A stretch of DNA of 64,000 bases, taken from Trichopria drosophilae (lineage: Eukaryota > Arthropoda > Insecta > Hymenoptera > Diapriidae). This document shows, in pieces, positions 33,509 to 43,928 of this stretch; the first letter of the stretch is position 1; every line of letters starts with the position of its first letter. The position numbers and the translations under genes are program-made. The stretch covers positions 70,079,501 through 70,143,500 of the forward strand of contig CM059582.1 in assembly GCA_030407085.1 (NCBI GenBank). The letters are read 5' to 3'. The notes under the pieces were generated by a model. The model was not told the DNA's origin. It saw only the letters and a program-made list of their open reading frames with translations, and searched no databases.

Positions 33509-34771
33509 ATGGCGCTTCAGAATTCGCTCTCAAATTCGTATACCACATCTAAATTAATAGATAATTCTACAACGTCTAATTCCATATGTATGTATTGCAA
33601 GAAATTAGTCTCTTTGAATAAAGAAGAATGTTGTGTTTGTAAGAAAATAGCGCATGCGGAATGTGTCGTTTCTGGTAAACGAAATCAAGATGGTAATTTC
33701 TGCTGCTGCATTGAGAATTTCTCTGATATGGATACTTCAGAAAATCTAGCAAATTCCGATCAGCGAAAAAAATCTGGCCGCCCCCGAAAAGAGAAAAATG
33801 ATCCGAACCCAAAAAGGCTACGTACTGATGGTAATAACCACTTAAATAGATTTGCAGATGACAGTGATTCTCAAAATTCTTTATTACAAGATTTTTTAAA
33901 GTCAAAATGCTCAGAAATCACCACGAAACTGAGCTCTTTGAATGGTCTTGAGTCAAAATTGAATGATCTCCAATCATCCACTGAATTATCAAGAATTCAA
34001 AATGAACAATCCTCTCTGCAACTATCTAATGAACTAAAAACTCTACGATCTGAATTGAAGACTACCACCGAAAAGCAAAATAAACGCCTGCTTGCTGCTG
34101 AACAAAAAGCTGAAAAAGCTGAAAGTTTAAATTTGAAAGTGCTTGAAGAAAACAAACAATTGCGTGCTGATAATGAGAAGCTGTCACACCGACTTTTGAA
34201 TATTGAATTATCAATTTGTGAGTGTGACGTAGTCGTTGTGGGTTTCCCAGAAACTGCTAATGAGGATCCGATTACTGCAGTTTGCTCGATCGCCGTAGCA
34301 CTTGGTGTCCCTCTCCAGCCGACAGAAGTAGTCAGGGCGGAGCGGATGCCACTTCCTCGCGCAGCTAACGCAATTGCTAAACACTCTGAAACCATATCTC
34401 ACTCGACGCATCAACAGAATGATCCTACCACTAATGCGTCTCTAGCTGTCAACTCTGCAAGTGTTCGTAACATATTCGTGCGCCTCACCGATCGCAACAA
34501 ACGTGATGCTTTAATCAAAGCTCGTATTTCTATGAAGGATTTTAAAGCTAATTCTATTTGCTCTAGCTTTCCTGCACGAAATATTTACACCAACGAATAT
34601 ATTCCGAATGAGTTGTTCAAATTAACAAGAAAAGTAAATGAAAATGCTAAGCGTAATCAGCTGAGAATTCGCCGAAGAGGATCTGTTATCCAGCTTTACT
34701 CAATGAATGGACAACTTAAATATTCTATTACTTCGGAAAAAGATCTAGATGAACTTGAGCAGTCTATCTGA
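33509..34771 (+). CDS. LINE ORF1 protein, intact frame
   Basis: 420 residues from MALQNSLSNS. It likely binds element RNA and escorts it as a ribonucleoprotein (family knowledge). Residues 27-67 form a PHD-like zinc finger (Cys 27, 30, 42, 44, His 49, Cys 52, Cys 65-67). A basic stretch follows (KKSGRPRKEK), then a long coiled coil at about 125-245 (heptads around LSNELKTLRSELKTTTEKQN). An RRM-like domain at about 245-350 starts CDVVVVGFPET and includes NIFVRLTDRNKRDALIKAR. The C-terminal domain ends SITSEKDLDELEQSI. A PHD-type finger plus coiled coil is typical of CR1-group ORF1. The frame has no stop, unlike ORF2. ORF2 begins 7 bp after its stop. Confidence 0.88.
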   Translation: MALQNSLSNSYTTSKLIDNSTTSNSICMYCKKLVSLNKEECCVCKKIAHAECVVSGKRNQDGNFCCCIENFSDMDTSENLANSDQRKKSGRPRKEKNDPNPKRLRTDGNNHLNRFADDSDSQNSLLQDFLKSKCSEITTKLSSLNGLESKLNDLQSSTELSRIQNEQSSLQLSNELKTLRSELKTTTEKQNKRLLAAEQKAEKAESLNLKVLEENKQLRADNEKLSHRLLNIELSICECDVVVVGFPETANEDPITAVCSIAVALGVPLQPTEVVRAERMPLPRAANAIAKHSETISHSTHQQNDPTTNASLAVNSASVRNIFVRLTDRNKRDALIKARISMKDFKANSICSSFPARNIYTNEYIPNELFKLTRKVNENAKRNQLRIRRRGSVIQLYSMNGQLKYSITSEKDLDELEQSI

Positions 34772-34777
34772 CGCTCT

Positions 34778-37767
34778 TTGATCGGCACCAATTGTTTTAA
34801 TGCAAATATCCAATTCGATTCGTCATCTACATCGTCAAGAATTTCTGATCAATTACTCGCATCTCGGACACACACCCAACATGATTCTTCACGTGCTTCG
34901 ACCACATCGCTAGGTTATTCATCGTCTAAATGTTCTAATGAATTGTCCATTGTACATATTAATGTTCGTTCTTTGACTTTACATTTCGCGCAGATTAAAG
35001 ACATTTTGTTATTAAATGATTATGACATATTCTGTGTAACTGAAACCTGGTTGAATAATAATATTTCTGATTCCGACATATATATTCCTGGTTATTCAAT
35101 TTTGCGATCAGACCGAATGAGAGCGCGCGGTGGCGGAGTCGCGGTTTATTATAAAAATTATTTTCATTGCTCCCAGCTCACTTCTTTTCCTGGCGAATTT
35201 GGTCTTGAACAACTGTGGTGTATATTTCAATTTCATAATAATAGAATAGCAGTCGGAGTTGTATATAGACCACCCCATATTTCCCTCAAATGTCTAGACA
35301 ACTTGCACAGCTCTTTTAACTCTTTATCCACGATCACTGATCAAGTGATTGTTATCGGTGATTTAAATATCAATATGCTCGCACCATTCAAATCTGATGT
35401 CGTGAAGCTGACTGAAATGATGGAGCTTTCTGGGCTTACGCAAATTATAAAAAAACCAACTAGAATCACATCTACAACCTCCTCGTTAATTTGATGTTAT
35501 TATGGTTACCTCAACTGTGAATCTCTGTAGCTCTTTTACTTGCGATTCATTGTACGTTGCTGATCATTTTTTGATCGGTTGCAGCATTAAGTGCCCCAGA
35601 CCCTCGCATAAAATAAGATTTAACACTGTACGCAATTTTAAAAATTTTAATGAAATGAATTTCACACGAGCTGCATGCTCTTACCCTGGGGTGAAATTGT
35701 AAACTTTGAGAATAGTAATGACAAGGTTATATTCTTAAATAAGTCTACAACTGAATTATTTGATACGTTTGCGCCTTTAAGAACAATTCGGGTTACAAAA
35801 CCACACGCACCATAGATCACTGACCCAATTCGGACGCTTATAAAAAAAACGAAACGCTGCTGAAACAAAAATGAGAAAAACCAAGCATCCATCAGATATA
35901 GCCTACTACAGAACTCTTCGAAATTATGCAACGGCTGCAATCAGAAGAGAACGAACTGCATTCCTAAATGAGATGGGAAAACTCCCACAGAAGAAATTCT
36001 GGTCATCGGTGAGGTATCTAGGTATCGCCTCATCTGTTAATCATGACCTTCCTCATTTTCTATCCGATCCCGAAATTTTAAATGATCATTTCGCATATTG
36101 CCCCCAAATATCTCCTAACCCTACTCTCAGCTCTTACTTTCTTACCTCCCGTACTGATAAAATACCTTTGAACTACAATTTTTCTTTCTCTGAAATATCT
36201 ATGCAAAAATTGAATGAGGTAATATCCAAAATTAATAGTACTGGAGCTGGTTATGATGGCATAACTGGAGAAATGTTCCTAAGGATTCATAAATATTGCT
36301 TACCAGAACTTCGACATGTTATAAATTACATCATTTCCTCTGGAATCTTTCCCGATACTTGGAAACATGCCGCTGTTCGTCCCATTCTAAAAACTGCGAA
36401 ACCGCTGTCACCGGCAGATTTGCGACCGATTAGCCGCCTCCCTCTGTTCTCCAAAATTTTTGAAGAAGTCTGCTATGAGCAATTGTTACAACATTTTAAC
36501 ACTTTTAACCTTTTTCCAAAATTTCAATCAGGTTTCAGACGTTATTTCGGTTGTGAGACAGCACTCTTAAATGTCTCGGAAGAGGTTCTTGCCAACTGGG
36601 ATCATAATCTGATCACGTTTTTAGGCCTACTTGACTTTTCTCGTGCCTTTGACAACATAAATCATGATTTGCTAATTGCCAAATTATGTTTTTATGGAGT
36701 CTCAGTAAATGCGTGTAATTTAATTCGATCTTATCTTATAAATAGGACACAGGCCGTAACTATTCGTTTGGGCAATTCAGTTTTGACGTCTATGAGCAAA
36801 CCTCTATCATGTGGAGTTCCTCAAGGCGCTAAATTAAGTTCGCTCCTATTTATAATTTTTACTATTGACATTTATGAGTGCTGCCAGAATGTTAAAATCA
36901 AAACGAATGCTGATGACACGCAAATTATTATGCCTGCTCAACCTCACGATACATTGCGTGCGACTAGTCTATTTAATTTAGATCTTATCAAAATTGAAAA
37001 TTGGGCTAATGCCAATGCCTTGTTTATTAATCCTAATAAATCAAAGATCTTGCTAGTAGGAAGGAAGAGTCAGCTCTCAAAAGTCAACATTGACCATATT
37101 AGAATTACCTTAAAAGGCGACATTATCCCAATAGTCAAGGAGGCGAAGAATTTGGGCGTCACTGTTGACTGCAACTGGTCCTTTACCTCACACATTTCGA
37201 AAAAGGTAGGAATTGCGTACACCCGATTGCGCCAGCTATATCCTTTGAGGCGAGAACTATCCAATGGTACAAAATTAATGCTCTGTGAATCACTTGTGTT
37301 GCCACATTTATTGTATTGTATTTCGGTCTTTGGGCAATGTATTTCGCAAAAAAAACTGGATGAGAATCCAAGCAGTCCAAAATGCCTGTATTCGCTTCTC
37401 ATACCTCATAAAGAAATTCGACTATATTTCACCTGCTTTTTTGAAATCAGGACAATTAAAAATGCATGATAGAATGGACTTAAGAATTTTAAATCTGCAA
37501 TCTCGGGTATTAGTCCTTCAGATGTCTGAGTATCTACATTCAAGTCTATATATGTTGGGCAGTAACTCGTGTAACCGCAGAAGTGCTATCTCCTGCACGC
37601 TTTGCTATCCAACTCACTCGTCTGCTAAATACAATAGCGCGTTTTCATATTTTACGGCGAAAATTTTTAATAAGCTACCGTTAGCAATTCGTAAATCTGT
37701 GTATTCGTCAAATCAATTTATTCATAAAGTGAAGCAGCACTTTCAGTCGTCCAATTGTCAAATTTAA
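34778..37767 (+). pseudogene. LINE ORF2: endonuclease and reverse transcriptase, frameshifted
   Basis: The apurinic-type endonuclease is in 34,778-35,494 (LSIVHINVRSLTLHF, VTETWLN, RARGGGVAVYY, VVYRPPH, VIGDLNIN). The frame breaks at 35,492 and again near 35,690. The RT frame 35,871-37,469 has TGAGYDGITGEMF, WKHAAVRPI, DLRPISRLPLFSKIFE, LGLLDFSRAFDNINHDLL and GVPQGAKLSSLLF. The catalytic box, usually YADD, reads NADD in KTNADDTQI. Another frameshift near 37,370 leads into 37,285-37,767, the C-terminal region (NSAFSYFTAKIFNKLP). No RNase H domain is seen, which fits CR1/jockey-type elements. Not active as it stands. Confidence 0.92.
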
Positions 37768-38110
37768 GTGTCCTTCAGTAAGATCATTTAATTAAATATC
37801 AATTTTTTCAATTCATTTGTTTATGAGGTCATTCATTTAATTTTTTATTTATTTTATAATTCTATTTTGTATATTCTACGTCGTCATTTATTTTTTTGTG
37901 TTACTTCATTGTGTACGGGTACTGTTTTTCTTCTTGTAATGTAATTTTTTTTAGTTTTTAGATTGTATTCCCCCCCCCCCCCTCTTTTAATTGTAATCTT
38001 ATATTTTAATATTATGTGTTCAGGTCAGTCTGTAAAACAGCGTCGCTGTGGCTCGCCTTTTGCCAGTACTGAGATCGTGTTGTATCCCTCTCTTTTACTG
38101 TCAATAAAGT

Positions 38111-38140
38111 CGAATAATAATAATAATAATAATAATAATA
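38111..38140 (+). repeat. AAT-repeat tail of the LINE
   Basis: About ten AAT units directly before the downstream target duplication. They form a short microsatellite 3' tail instead of poly(A). Confidence 0.92.
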
Positions 38141-38146
38141 AGATGT

Positions 38147-38315
38147 CACAATGTCAATTATCTGCCTTAGCAATTTGTACAACTGCCAATGCTCATCGTA
38201 TTTTGGTATCTTGTCACCAATTAATAGTCCGAAGTACCGGGAGAAACATAGCATTTCAGATGCAGACATCTTCAATTTTATTTCATTTGATGATTGTTCG
38301 ATTTTGGTCGCACGA
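38147..38315 (-). pseudogene. family Y gene, middle segment
   Basis: The minus strand reads KMSASEMLCFSRYFGLLIGD followed by WQLYKLLRQIIDIVTS, running straight into the LINE target site. KMSASEMLC and LLRQIIDIV are hallmarks of family Y just upstream of the HHKLY block at 33,0xx. Upstream it meets the 572-bp insertion at 38,324. Confidence 0.85.
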
Positions 38316-38323
38316 GCAGCAAT

Positions 38324-38895
38324 AGTTCGCGTCGACTGAATCTTTGCGTGGTTCAGGATGGTGCTTAGAAAGGATAAAATGTGATTTTATCTCTAAAAAC
38401 TGATTAGCTCTCTTTATTTTTGGTTTTACACTAAACTTCGCGACCGGCACTTCTTCGTATCGCGACGTGAAGACAATTCAATTCACGTGGAAGTTCAGAT
38501 AATGTTCAAATTAACACTAATTTAAAAAACTACTTATTAAACTACTTAATACTTATGCGCGACTACTAAATTTAATTGCGTGCAGCGCGGATGCTGCGAA
38601 AATGTTTGCGGATTAAGGCGATTTTAAACCGATGCGTGCGTTTTTCGTGGCGATGGCGACGAGGTCCACGTGGAATCTAATCTCTTTCGGAAGTCGTCCT
38701 TGCAAAAGGAGGCAGCGGCGGAAATTGATATAAAGCGCGGTATCACCTTCAATTAAATTTAAAGGTCAGCAAGCGCGAGATTTGATTATTCAAACGACCC
38801 ATATAGCGCGCGGTGAGTCGGTAACTGCGAGCTGCGTCGTCGTATGCGCGGACGCCAAGAGATGGCGCGACGATGTCGATTTAACATTACATAAC
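38324..38895. mobile_element. 572-bp insertion in the family Y gene, possible solo LTR or short DNA element
   Basis: Interrupts the gene between KPQQIKKYH and TKIEQSSNEI. Flanking octamers GCAGCAAT (38,316) and GCAACAAT (38,896) look like an imperfect 8-bp target duplication. GC-richer than the surroundings, no coding frame. Terminal sequences read AGTTCGCGTCG and CATTACATAAC on the plus strand. No second copy in the window to settle its class. Confidence 0.5.
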
Positions 38896-38903
38896 GCAAC
38901 AAT

Positions 38904-40147
38904 GATATTTTTTTATTTGTTGAGGTTTGTTCGATTTTTCAATATAGCAGTATTCAAAATTTACGATTCTACAGTTTAATAAATCTAAATCAAAATAATT
39001 TTTTTTAAAAATGAATGTTTGTATCAGTGCTTGCAGTATATAAAAACATACACCCTCGAAGACATCCTGCATGACATCGACTGTCACATTTTCTGTTATT
39101 TGAAAACCATCAATTTTATGAAATCCCGTCGTTGCTGTATGTTTACTACGCACATCTTCTTCATAGTTCTGACGCGTTCTAAGTTCTTGTCTGTCTTCCA
39201 GTGACAATGATCCTGCTACACGAGATGACACTTTACAAATTCTGCAATAATGCTTTGCACAAAACGATTCAACGAAGCCAAATATACCATTTAGACCTAA
39301 GTTGTCGCTTAATATAAGAATTAACTGAAACTTTACTGTTTTTGGGACGCCGTCCACATTGATGACAATTCCAATGTTTTGGATCCAATTTATTTCATCT
39401 ATAAGTTTTTTGAATATTTGCTTATTGGCAAACATTTTCTTAGAATGTTGAGAAGAGAATACTGTTCATTTGGGAAGAAATATATTCAGGAAGACATGCT
39501 ATATAGGCATAAACAGATCCGAATTTATTTATTCCGGCGTGGCTTCCCAGTGGATTGCCTACTTCCAAATCGTCGTAGAATAGAAAAAGAGGGAAAATTA
39601 TTTCATTAGCCTATTGCCATGAATATTTTTTTAACCATAATTTCCCCTGCATAATATTTCTGATTATATTTGATTCTTTTTTTAAATTTTGCGTATATTT
39701 AATTATTTCCTTAAAAATCCCAGGTATTTCTAAAAATACCTTTAAGGTGTGTCGTAATGGTACATGTATTCCATACTCAGATTCGGGCATGTACACTGCT
39801 TCATTATCATCAAATTTGCTGGTGAACTTTTCTCCTATTTCAAATAATTCATAATCTACAAAGCCCTTATTTCGCAACAATGCAAATCGCCGCCATTCTG
39901 TTTTTACGTCATCAAATACCATTTTATATTTGTCAAAACAATTTCGTATTTTGGTTATGAAGTTGTCGCTTAGATCTTTATTGCGCAATATTTCTAATAT
40001 TTCACGTTCTAAAGAGGGTGGGTAAATACTACGAACAAAGTTACTCATATAATCTATGACGACTTGGACTATCTGTCTGGGAAGATTCGGATCAGAATAA
40101 AGTGCCAATAAGAACGTTATAATATAACTTAATACGTTGGAATCCAT
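38904..40147 (-). pseudogene. family Y gene, N-terminal two thirds
   Basis: Frame 40,147-39,611 starts MDSNVLSYIITFLLALYSD. It is frameshifted at about 39,612 into FYDDLEVGNPLGSHAGINK, with a stop at 39,436, and continues in 39,435-38,904 (NKQIFKKLIDEINWIQNIGI, LSDNLGLNGIFGFVESF, CRICKVSSR, VTVDVMQDVFEGVCFYIL). The motifs DDLEVGNPLGSHAG, GDNLG-like, CRICK and DVMQDVFEG are recognisable hallmarks of a large unnamed arthropod family with many genomic copies. I infer a transposon-encoded protein, but no reaction can be assigned. No intron is needed in this stretch. Confidence 0.82.
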
Positions 40148-40210
40148 CTTCTCTATAATCTATACAATATTAAAACATAAATGATAAAAACTAAATTGAT
40201 AACTGTAATA

Positions 40211-40543
40211 CTACAGTTTATTAATTTCTACAACTAATTTGGTAACAGCCGAGGCACATTTTGATGGGACAAAATTATACTCTTCATACATCAATTTTTG
40301 TAAAATATGCCAAATATAATCAGTTAAAGACGGTAAAGAATGGAGAGCTATGTGACAACGTAGGCAACTTTCGATTGCATGCAGTGGGTTGTTGAATCCG
40401 TAGTTATCATTCTTCAACCCAACATACGATTAAACTATATCGTTAATTTCACCGCAAAAAATAACATACGGGTGTTCTTGGAACTCGTTTAATTCAAGCT
40501 ACTGTTGAAAATGTTGCTTTTCCGAAGTCAGCTTACTCGAATC
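40211..40543 (-). pseudogene. family Z gene, last exon
   Basis: The acceptor TTTCTCATGCAG precedes the exon at 40,543. It reads ELNEFQEHPYVIFCGEINDI, then NPLHAIESCLRCHIALHSLP and YIWHILQKLMYEEYN, and ends at the stop after VVEINKL. It has in-frame stops after HFQQ and after INDIV. The NPL-A-x-C--H-AL---P--IW---Q---Y pattern is the C-terminal signature of a second multi-copy arthropod family. The join to the preceding visible exon (41,848) is not in phase, and the expected intermediate region is missing, so an exon has been lost or is unrecognised. Confidence 0.68.
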
Positions 40544-40695
40544 CTGCATGAGAAACATTTAATTATATGACTAGACGTAGAAAGATAAAAATCATGTTCC
40601 TAAGTGCTTTAAATTAGATTTTGTGCACTGAAATGCGCATTATTTCAGCATGCAACATATATTTTCAGGCATTTGTTAGTATAAGGAAGTATGTA

Positions 40696-41325
40696 AGGGG
40701 CATTTCATGTGACACTGATGAAAAATTGATTGACATGGACAAGCAGAATAAAAAATATGGTAACATTCATGGTTATGTTTATTAACCATGTAATATTAAA
40801 TATATATTATTGTATACTCAAAAACAACAAAAGGTAACATAAATTTACGATAGATGAATAAAAATATATAAAAAATAAAATATTTTTAAAATTAACTTTT
40901 ATAGTAGAAAGAAACTCGTGGCCATAACGAGAAGGCTTAAAATTTGTCAAATATATGGCACTTTTTTGTGAATTTTTTCGACAAAAATGAATTATGATAT
41001 ATCATGGTTAAAAAGATTTTATTTAAAAAATGGTACATAATTAAGTACTAATTTTGTATTTAATTTTTTAAGAAACTACATGGAAAACTGTAGATAATAG
41101 CGCCTGGCATGATTTGTTATCTATTTTTTTAGATAAGTTACAGCGAGTTGAAATTTGTTTAAAATTTTTGTTTCTCAACAATTGACAACTTGTGAACATG
41201 TAAAGATAAAAATCTGGTAAAATTTAGGAACGTTTATTTTGATGTATACTGTAACCAAAAAAAAATTGCAGCAAGAAATAAGAGGGTAAAAATTAGTCAT
41301 CGTCAGTTTCACATAGAATGCCCCA
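40696..41325. mobile_element. MITE-like element in a family Z intron
   Basis: GGGGCATTTCATGTGACACT at 40,697 and the complement of GTTTCACATAGAATGCCCC ending at 41,325 are imperfect inverted termini. The interior of about 560 bp is AT-rich with no coding frame. Confidence 0.6.
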
Positions 41326-41847
41326 TATGCAAGAAATGTGCAAAATACTAGTACATGACACTAATGATGTAAGTGTGAGCATTAGTAATCACTTGAACAT
41401 GCAGTATAAATGACTTGGAAATCGTAGATTTATCAAAAGTTTGTGGTGCATCATTCGTTTTTTTTTAGTGATTTTGAAACAGTAACGCAGAGCGAAAGCA
41501 AAGACAGTGCCAAAATGCAATCGTTATTGCCTGCAAGCAAAGTCATATGAGTGCATATACAGTACAAAAATAAAAGCATATTCTTATAGATTAAAGAAAG
41601 CATATTTTTTTTACAAACATCTCAAAAATAAATGAAAGCATTAAAAATAAAGCAATGGATGTGTTGTTGAAATGATCTCTTTGATATGCTGGAGCAACGT
41701 TTCCGAACCGATTGTTATTTTGAATAAGGCAGTTTATCAAATATTTACTAATAATATGCATTATTTTAATAGTCATTAGAGTAGAAAATTAATAAAATGT
41801 TTCGATTTGAAGGATTAATAAAAATTACATTTCATTACATTACATAC

Positions 41848-42043
41848 CAATATCTTTGTCAATAGAATCTTTGTTTTGTTTCGTGAACTGTTGAACATCT
41901 TTAATTCTTGATGTTTTACAAAATTGTATTAGTTTCTTAGCATAGCTTGGCCATTTATCAGCTAATAAATTAGAATACTGGGATAGAAGCAACGGATTGG
42001 ATGCTACAGATTTAAGCACAATTTTCTTACAATCTGATTCAAG
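41848..42043 (-). pseudogene. family Z gene, internal exon
   Basis: Bounded by the acceptor TTTTATTTTATAG and donor GTATGTAATG, one continuous frame: CKKIVLKSVASNPLLLSQYS, ADKWPSYAKKLIQFC, IKDVQQFTKQNKDSIDKDI. The phase joins the preceding exon exactly. The KWP-x-x-x-K motif fits family Z proteins as I remember them. Confidence 0.7.
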
Positions 42044-42131
42044 CTATAAAATAAAAGGAGGTAAAATAAAGATAGTAAAAAGCAAACAAACATGTATATG
42101 AAAAAATATATAGATGTATTATACTACATAC

Positions 42132-42322
42132 CAAAGGTACCCCCAGTGGACTACACAAACATTGGAAGCTTCTCAAGTACTGCTTTAAAGACGTAGCTTT
42201 TCTGTTTTTATCCTGTGGTGTTAGCAAATCTTGACGCTGGTCAAAGCTTTCTTCCCACTGTTTAATAATGTCTGTAGAACTGTGCTCATTAGGTTTTGAC
42301 AAACATACAAATGAAGACTCTT
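42132..42322 (-). pseudogene. family Z gene, internal exon
   Basis: Acceptor ATTATGTCATTTGTAG, donor GTATGTAGT. Frame EESSFVCLSKPNEHSSTDII, WEESFDQRQDLLTPQ, LKQYLRSFQCLCSPLGVPL, open throughout and in phase with both neighbours. The intron upstream is 64 bp and downstream 88 bp, compact sizes typical of insect genes. Confidence 0.72.
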
Positions 42323-42386
42323 CTACAAATGACATAATAATTAATATATGAGAGATTCAATTTATGAAATATTATTGAATATATAC

Positions 42387-42550
42387 CATGCTCGTCTTCA
42401 ACTTCCAATTGCTCATTTCTGGTTAGTATTCCTGATTCTCGTAACTGATTTCGTAAAAACTTATAAGCGCTATATAAACACCCACGAGCACCTACATTTT
42501 TACCATTCTCACCACTTTCGTATGGTACAAAGAATAAATCCTTATCCTAC
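42387..42550 (-). pseudogene. family Z gene, 3' part of an exon split by the 7-kb element
   Basis: Frame DKDLFFVPYESGENGKNVGA, then RGCLYSAYKFLRNQLRESGI, ending at donor GTATATATTC after VEDEH. The 5' part of this exon lies at 49,545-49,593, on the far side of the insertion. An in-frame TAG sits exactly at the target site side. Confidence 0.75.
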
Positions 42551-42966
42551 GTAGGAACAACGAATATAGACGCATATAGAAGCCCTGAGCGGATAGGGCA
42601 GATGTGCCGAAAATTATACGTCCGAGAGATGGCACCGCTGTAGACTTACAGCAATTCCCCTCACCCCCCGAGCTCAAAGGGCGCCACGACATTCCCCACT
42701 ACGATTTACTTTCCATGTATGCTCCACCCCTTTGCTTTCAATGTGCACGCTGCACACGCGACCGATTAGCGCGGAGAAATATATATATAGCCGGCGAAAC
42801 CTCAGATGCCCCGAAAATGACAACTGACTGAAGCAAGAGTTTATAAGTCACCGACTGTAGCTTAATTTTGGGGCATTTCGCGCAAAAACAATAATTTTCA
42901 ATTCCCACTAAACAACGAAATTTAAACGTTGTCAAGTTTTATTATCAAATTACCGGTATTTAGTAC

Positions 42967-43144
42967 CCCAGTAAACGAAAACGAATAGAAAGTTAAAAAT
43001 ACGAATTGAAATGAATTCATTTGAATTAAAATGAATTAAAACGTATGAAAATTATTAATTGAATCCACTTTTTAATTCATTTTAATTCACTTGAATTCAT
43101 ATCAATTCATATTTTTAACTTTCTATTCGTTTTCGTTTACTGGG
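42967..43144. mobile_element. 178-bp palindromic MITE
   Basis: Ends CCCAGTAAACGAAAACGAAT and its exact complement at 43,144. The arms pair for about 40 bp at the ends (GAATAGAAAGTTAAAAATA) and again in the interior (TGAATTAAAATGAATT). Nested inside the 7-kb element. Confidence 0.88.
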
Positions 43145-43465
43145 ACATTTATTATCAAGAAATTATTATACTGAATGCTACTTAGTACTTCAATGGAATA
43201 AGTAAATATGAAATTATTTAATAAATATGTTTTATATCTTTTCGGAATTTGTAAAAATGCAAAAATCCACCCGTTTTGAACATTAATCAGAATTCGTTAA
43301 AACTTGATTTGTTAACAATTATTTATAATATTGATGATATATGATGAGAGTAAAATGTACTATTGTATATAAAAAATTTAAACTTATTTGCAAAAAGTGA
43401 AGTCTCCTGAATATTAACATAAATCGTGTAATTCCGAGGCCGTTAATTATTTTACGTTTTTATAG

Positions 43466-43928
43466 TGTCATGGAATGCAGTCAAAACTTCATTTGTCCTA
43501 ATTTTTTATTCGTTTGTTGTAAGCAAGAGGTAGCTTTAACTATATTATATTAGCTCTATAATAATAATAACAAGAAAATATAATCACCCATATCTACACA
43601 TATGTGGATAAGTTAAAAAAAAAATTCTTGTAAAGTGTAAGAAATTACATTTTGAAAGAAACCATTGATGTAAGCAAATAAAGTTTTCAATTTTGTTATA
43701 TTAATTGAAAACTTTATTTGCTTACATCAATGGTTTCTTTCAAAATGTAATTTCTTATACTTTACAAGAATTTTTTTATAACTTATCCACATATGTGTAG
43801 ATATGGGTGATTATATTTTATTGTTATTATTATTATAGAGCTAATATAATATAGTTAAAGCTACCTCTTGCTTACAACAAACGAATACAAAATTAGGACA
43901 AATGAAATTTTAACTACATTCCATGACA
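43466..43928. repeat. 463-bp near-perfect hairpin
   Basis: From TGTCATGGAATG (43,466) to its complement CATTCCATGACA (43,928). Arms are about 225 bp, with roughly seven mismatches counted by eye and a loop of about 14 bp (ATTTTGTTATATTA) near 43,697. Most mismatches are C/T. Such arms would give a long double-stranded RNA if transcribed. No coding frame. Confidence 0.95.

Larger units (their letters stand above)
33046..38140 (+). mobile_element. full-length LINE (CR1/jockey group), target duplication AGATGT
   Basis: AGATGT at 33,040-33,045 is repeated at 38,141-38,146. Inside lie a 5' leader (33,046-33,508), ORF1, ORF2 and a 3' untranslated region ending in AATAAAGTCG and an AAT-repeat tail (38,111-38,140). 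It is inserted in the antisense direction in the family Y gene. Both ORFs are near full length, but ORF2 is frameshifted. Confidence 0.92.

Noticed and set aside
37969..37982. C homopolymer near the LINE 3' end
   Set aside because: Simple run, likely slippage in the LINE 3' region. Not a functional signal I can support.
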